Positions 6,953 to 8,972 of a stretch of 8,972 bases of DNA are shown piece by piece. The DNA is from Lutibacter sp. GTDB lineage: Bacteria > Bacteroidota > Bacteroidia > Flavobacteriales > Flavobacteriaceae. Made by a program: the position numbers and the translations under genes. Numbering within the stretch: position 1 is the stretch's first letter; every line of letters begins with the position of its first letter. The notes below the pieces were generated by a model, which had not been told where the DNA came from, ran no database searches, and saw only the letters and a program-made list of their open reading frames with translations. The stretch lies in assembly GCF_021647475.1 (NCBI RefSeq), contig NZ_JAKIUR010000078.1, positions 1 to 8,972 of the forward strand, read 5' to 3'.

Positions 6953-7963
6953 ATGAAACTTTTAAAATATTTATTCTTTTTAATTCTGATATTTATAATC
7001 GGAGGATCAATGTATTTAGCTACATTAAATGGTAATTATGATGTTAAACAAACTACAATTATTAAAGCACCAGTTGCAGTGGTTTTTAATGAAATTAATG
7101 ATTATAAAAATTGGCAAAATTGGGGACCTTGGTATGAAATGGATTCTAGTATTGTTGCGACTTATCCAGAGGTTACCTCAGGGGAAAATGCTTCTTATAG
7201 CTGGAAGGGAAAAGAAGGTGGCGGAACTATGAAAACAATTTCTTTAATCCCAAATAAAGAACTTATTCAACAAATTGATTTTGGAACAGGTAGCACACCC
7301 GAAGTTTATTGGAATTTAAAAAAAATGAGTGATAGTACAGAAGTTACTTGGGGAATGCGTGGCAAAAATACTTTTATGGAAAAAGCATATTGGCTAACTC
7401 AAGGTGGAATTGAAAAAAATATAACACCTATGTACAAAAGAGGATTGAAATTACTAAATAATTATATTACTAAAGAAATGGAAAAACATAGTATTGAAAG
7501 TAAAGGAGTTGTAGATTACGGCGGTGGTTACTATTTATACCAAACTACTGCAAGTAAATTTTCTGAAATTGATAAAAAAACAGAAGAAATGTTTACGTTA
7601 ATTATGAAGTATATGAAAGAAAACAACATACAACCAACAGGAAAACCATTTACTATTACTCACAAATGGGATGAAGAAAATGGAACTATTATGTTCTCTA
7701 CGTGCATTCCTGTTTCTGAAAGAATTGTTACTAACGGAGATGTTTTAAACGGATTTATAAAACCTCAAAAAATGTTTAAAACTTTGTTTACCGGAAATTA
7801 CAACTATTTACCCGAAGCTTGGAAAACTGCTTTTAAAAATTTATCTGCGGAAAACTTAAAAGAACTATCAAATGCTGAACCTCTTGAAGTGTATTTAGTT
7901 AATCAAGAAGATACTCCAAATCCTGCCAAATGGGTTACTGAAATTTTAATACCAATTCAATAA
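6953..7963 (+). CDS. Membrane-anchored SRPBCC and GyrI-like effector-binding protein
   Basis: A 336-residue protein in three parts. An N-terminal hydrophobic helix (about 5-24) lacks a lipobox, so a membrane anchor is more likely than a cleaved signal. Residues about 30-172 look like an SRPBCC (START/polyketide-cyclase-like) ligand pocket, with the opening IIKAPVAVVFNEINDYKNWQ typical of that fold. Residues about 182-336 look like a GyrI-like or AraC effector-binding domain, with GGGYYLYQTTASKF at its start and TEILIPIQ at its end. There is no helix-turn-helix, so it is not itself a transcription factor despite the second domain. Both folds bind small hydrophobic or cationic molecules; the ligand is unknown. 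It stands alone, diverging from the M49 gene, and ends at two hairpins before the convergent tag gene. The two-domain reading rests on pattern recognition, not a profile search. Confidence 0.85.
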   Translation: MKLLKYLFFLILIFIIGGSMYLATLNGNYDVKQTTIIKAPVAVVFNEINDYKNWQNWGPWYEMDSSIVATYPEVTSGENASYSWKGKEGGGTMKTISLIPNKELIQQIDFGTGSTPEVYWNLKKMSDSTEVTWGMRGKNTFMEKAYWLTQGGIEKNITPMYKRGLKLLNNYITKEMEKHSIESKGVVDYGGGYYLYQTTASKFSEIDKKTEEMFTLIMKYMKENNIQPTGKPFTITHKWDEENGTIMFSTCIPVSERIVTNGDVLNGFIKPQKMFKTLFTGNYNYLPEAWKTAFKNLSAENLKELSNAEPLEVYLVNQEDTPNPAKWVTEILIPIQ

Positions 7964-7972
7964 ATAACTTAT

Positions 7973-7991
7973 AAAGCAACAGATTGCTTTT
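7973..7991 (+). terminator. Hairpin terminator after the SRPBCC gene
   Basis: AAAGCAA (7973-7979) and TTGCTTT (7984-7990) form a perfect 7-bp stem with the tetraloop CAGA, with one further T at 7991. It begins 10 nt after the stop codon. The T run is short and partly within the stem, so it may be only partly effective. It overlaps the left end of the GCAATGAC-family repeat. Confidence 0.5.
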
Positions 7992-8024
7992 CTACATTAG
8001 CAATGACAAAATACAACGTCATAA
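7982..8024. repeat. GCAATGAC-family repeat, second copy
   Basis: GATTGCTT (7982-7989) followed by GCAATGACA (8000-8008) repeats the half-unit seen at 175-220. GCAATGAC then faces GTCATAAC (8018-8025) as an imperfect inverted pair, while AGAT at 7981 faces ATCT at 8048-8051. The two copies in the window are joined at opposite ends: here through GCAATGAC, at 151-183 through GAAGCAATC. Confidence 0.45.
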
Positions 8025-8032
8025 CGAGGAGT

Positions 8033-8054
8033 GATAACAACGTGGTTATCTTTT
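8033..8054 (+). terminator. Second hairpin terminator of the SRPBCC gene
   Basis: GATAAC (8033-8038) and GTTATC (8045-8050) form a 6-bp stem with loop AACGTG, followed by TTTT (8051-8054). It ends one base before the region of the convergent tag stop codon, so it separates the two transcripts. No T run follows it on the minus strand, so it would not stop tag transcription. Confidence 0.5.
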
Positions 8055-8055
8055 C

Positions 8056-8619
8056 CTATACTTTATTATACCTAAAACAATCTACCAAATGATCATTTAC
8101 CATACCTGTTGCTTGCATATGTGCGTATATAACCGTTGAACCCACAAATTTAAATCCTCGTTTTTTTAAATCTTTTGAAATAATATCTGATAATTTTGTG
8201 GTGGCAGGAATTTCACCTAAGGTTTTCCATTTATTTACAATAGGTTTTCCATTAGTAAATTTCCAAATATAATTTGAAAACGAACCAAACTCTTTTTGAA
8301 CTTCCATAAAGGAAATTGCATTGGTTATAGTTGCTTTAATTTTAAGTTTGTTTCTGATAATTCCGGCATTTTGAATCAACTCATCAAACTTATCATCATT
8401 ATAGTTTGCAATTTTTTTATAATCAAAATTATTAAAAGCTTTTCTAAAATTTTCGCGTTTCCGTAAGACAGTAATCCAACTTAATCCAGCCTGAAAAGTT
8501 TCTAAAATTAAAAATTCAAATAATTTATCATCATCATAAATTGGAACTCCCCATTCTTCATCATGATATTTTACATATAATGGATTATTACCACACCAAC
8601 TACATCTATTTTTATTCAT
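8056..8619 (-). CDS. tag: DNA-3-methyladenine glycosylase I
   Basis: A 187-residue base-excision repair enzyme, the same length as E. coli Tag, which removes 3-methyladenine from alkylated DNA. The zinc snap is complete: Cys6, His19, His177 and Cys181 match E. coli Cys4, His17, His175 and Cys179 with an offset of two. The pocket motif FQAGLSWITVLRKRENF includes Trp48, and Glu40 just before it matches E. coli Glu38. LKKRGFKFVGSTV (150s-160s) and GMVNDHLVDC are also family hallmarks. An extra Cys9 is not a known ligand. The ATG at 8619 is fixed by Cys6 lying near the N-terminus. It is a single gene: it converges on the SRPBCC gene and diverges from a tiny lipoprotein ORF. A perfect 9-bp inverted repeat lies directly before its start codon. 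Confidence 0.97.
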   Translation of the reverse strand: MNKNRCSWCGNNPLYVKYHDEEWGVPIYDDDKLFEFLILETFQAGLSWITVLRKRENFRKAFNNFDYKKIANYNDDKFDELIQNAGIIRNKLKIKATITNAISFMEVQKEFGSFSNYIWKFTNGKPIVNKWKTLGEIPATTKLSDIISKDLKKRGFKFVGSTVIYAHMQATGMVNDHLVDCFRYNKV

Positions 8620-8620
8620 T

Positions 8621-8639
8621 TTATCTTTTTAAAAGATAA
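8621..8639. repeat. Perfect 9-bp palindrome at the tag start
   Basis: TTATCTTTT (8621-8629) and AAAAGATAA (8631-8639) are exact reverse complements around one T. The site ends one base before the tag ATG. In DNA it could be an operator; in the tag mRNA it could fold (about 7 bp, small loop) over the ribosome site. Its minus-strand reading TATCTTTT is also one base from the -7 consensus, but is too close to the ATG to leave a normal leader. Confidence 0.4.
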
Positions 8640-8709
8640 CAATATAGCACTTTTTAACTATCTTTAAAATGGAATAGTTTTTGTGCTTTTATTTTAAATA
8701 CATCTAATT

Positions 8710-8823
8710 ATGAAACAGTTACTTTATATATTCGTTTTTTCAGTTGTATTTGTGAGTTGTGGAACTTCTTCAAAAACAATTACAAAAATTAAATCTGATG
8801 AAACCTTGGATTCAAGGTTCTAA
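8710..8823 (+). CDS. Tiny lipoprotein ORF, unknown function
   Basis: A 37-codon ORF (MKQLLYIFVFSVVFVSCGTSS then a short polar tail ending in LDSRF). It has a basic start, a hydrophobic core and the lipobox VFVSC with Cys17, so a 21-residue mature lipoprotein is predicted. It is too short for the six-frame caller's usual cut-off. The next in-frame codon upstream of interest is a TAA at 8695-8697, so the ATG at 8710 is the only sensible start. It could be a genuine small lipoprotein or the intact front of a longer, truncated one; I see no continuation in the other frames. The last seven codons contain a 7-bp hairpin, and the stop codon itself is part of the inverted repeats that follow. Confidence 0.5.
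   Translation: MKQLLYIFVFSVVFVSCGTSSKTITKIKSDETLDSRF
8802..8819 (+). repeat. 7-bp hairpin inside the end of the lipoprotein ORF
   Basis: AACCTTG (8802-8808) and CAAGGTT (8813-8819) are perfect reverse complements with the loop GATT. The hairpin overlaps the last codons of the ORF and is followed by TAACG rather than a T run, so it is not a normal terminator. Confidence 0.5.
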
Positions 8824-8935
8824 CGTAACAAAGCGTTAATTTTTATTAGTTAAACATTACTCAAATATACGAGTTTAAATTTGATTTTAAAATGTGGCAT
8901 TATTGAAATAGAATAACGCTCCTTTGGTCGCGTTA
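8821..8935. repeat. Nested inverted repeats, attC-like arrangement
   Basis: Outer boxes TAACG (8821-8825) and CGTTA (8931-8935) and inner boxes AGCGTTA (8832-8838) and TAACGCT (8914-8920) are perfect inverted pairs around a 75-nt centre, 115 nt in all. Each side can also fold locally: TAACG/CGTTA (8821-8838, followed by ATTTTT, a weak terminator) and AATAACGC/GCGTTATT (8912-8919 with 8930-8937). A copy of the left side, AACAAGCCGTTAA at 8946-8958, matches AACAAAGCGTTAA at 8827-8839 in 11 of 13 bases, 119 bp apart. Confidence 0.4.
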
Positions 8936-8972
8936 TTTCCAGTTCAACAAGCCGTTAAATCATCATCATATT

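Noticed and set aside
7029..7232. 67-codon plus-strand open frame
   Set aside because: Shifted frame inside the SRPBCC gene, whose own frame is intact across the region.
8710..8823. Frameshifted remnant of a longer lipoprotein
   Set aside because: I checked the other two plus frames after the stop and both close at once, so there is no sign of a continuing protein; kept as a small ORF instead.
1..8972. CRISPR array, tRNA, rRNA, transposase or phage genes
   Set aside because: No evenly spaced direct repeats, no cloverleaf with a CCA-type end, and no matching protein motifs were found by reading.

Overview
The window looks like a chromosomal segment of a marine or host-associated Flavobacteriaceae member (phylum Bacteroidota; Lutibacter, Polaribacter or Tenacibaculum would fit). 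The evidence is the strongly AT-rich base composition, TAnnTTTG-type promoter boxes instead of E. coli -10 boxes, little Shine-Dalgarno sequence ahead of starts, Bacteroidota-style lipoproteins with a Cys-Lys-Lys start, and short decayed dyad repeats of a kind common between flavobacterial genes. I see no rRNA, tRNA, CRISPR array, transposase or phage gene.

Layout. 1-381 is non-coding and holds repeat debris. 382-3674 carries three leftward genes: an SDR oxidoreductase, a MazG-like NTP pyrophosphohydrolase 8 nt after it, and an M13 zinc endopeptidase lipoprotein. A 61-residue two-helix membrane protein (3719-3904) diverges from the SDR gene. 3960-6868 is a second leftward pair: an M49 dipeptidyl-peptidase III lipoprotein followed 8 nt later by a CDF metal-cation efflux protein, ending at a good hairpin terminator. 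6953-7963 is a rightward gene for a membrane-anchored SRPBCC plus GyrI-like ligand-binding protein, ending at two hairpins. 8056-8619 is a convergent leftward tag gene (3-methyladenine DNA glycosylase I). 8710-8823 is a tiny rightward lipoprotein ORF, followed by an ordered set of inverted repeats to the window end.

How the genes fit together. The two large peptidases are both predicted zinc enzymes anchored by lipid in the envelope, one an endopeptidase and one a dipeptidyl-peptidase, which suits the peptide-based nutrition of these bacteria. The CDF transporter next to the M49 gene could move zinc or another divalent ion out of the cytoplasm. The MazG-like protein and Tag are housekeeping functions for the nucleotide pool and DNA. 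Most of the window is ordinary core flavobacterial genome. The parts that deserve a second look are the 3' tail (8802-8972), which resembles the end of a gene cassette with an attC-like fold, and the dyad repeats between genes. I do not see a clear, previously undescribed system here.
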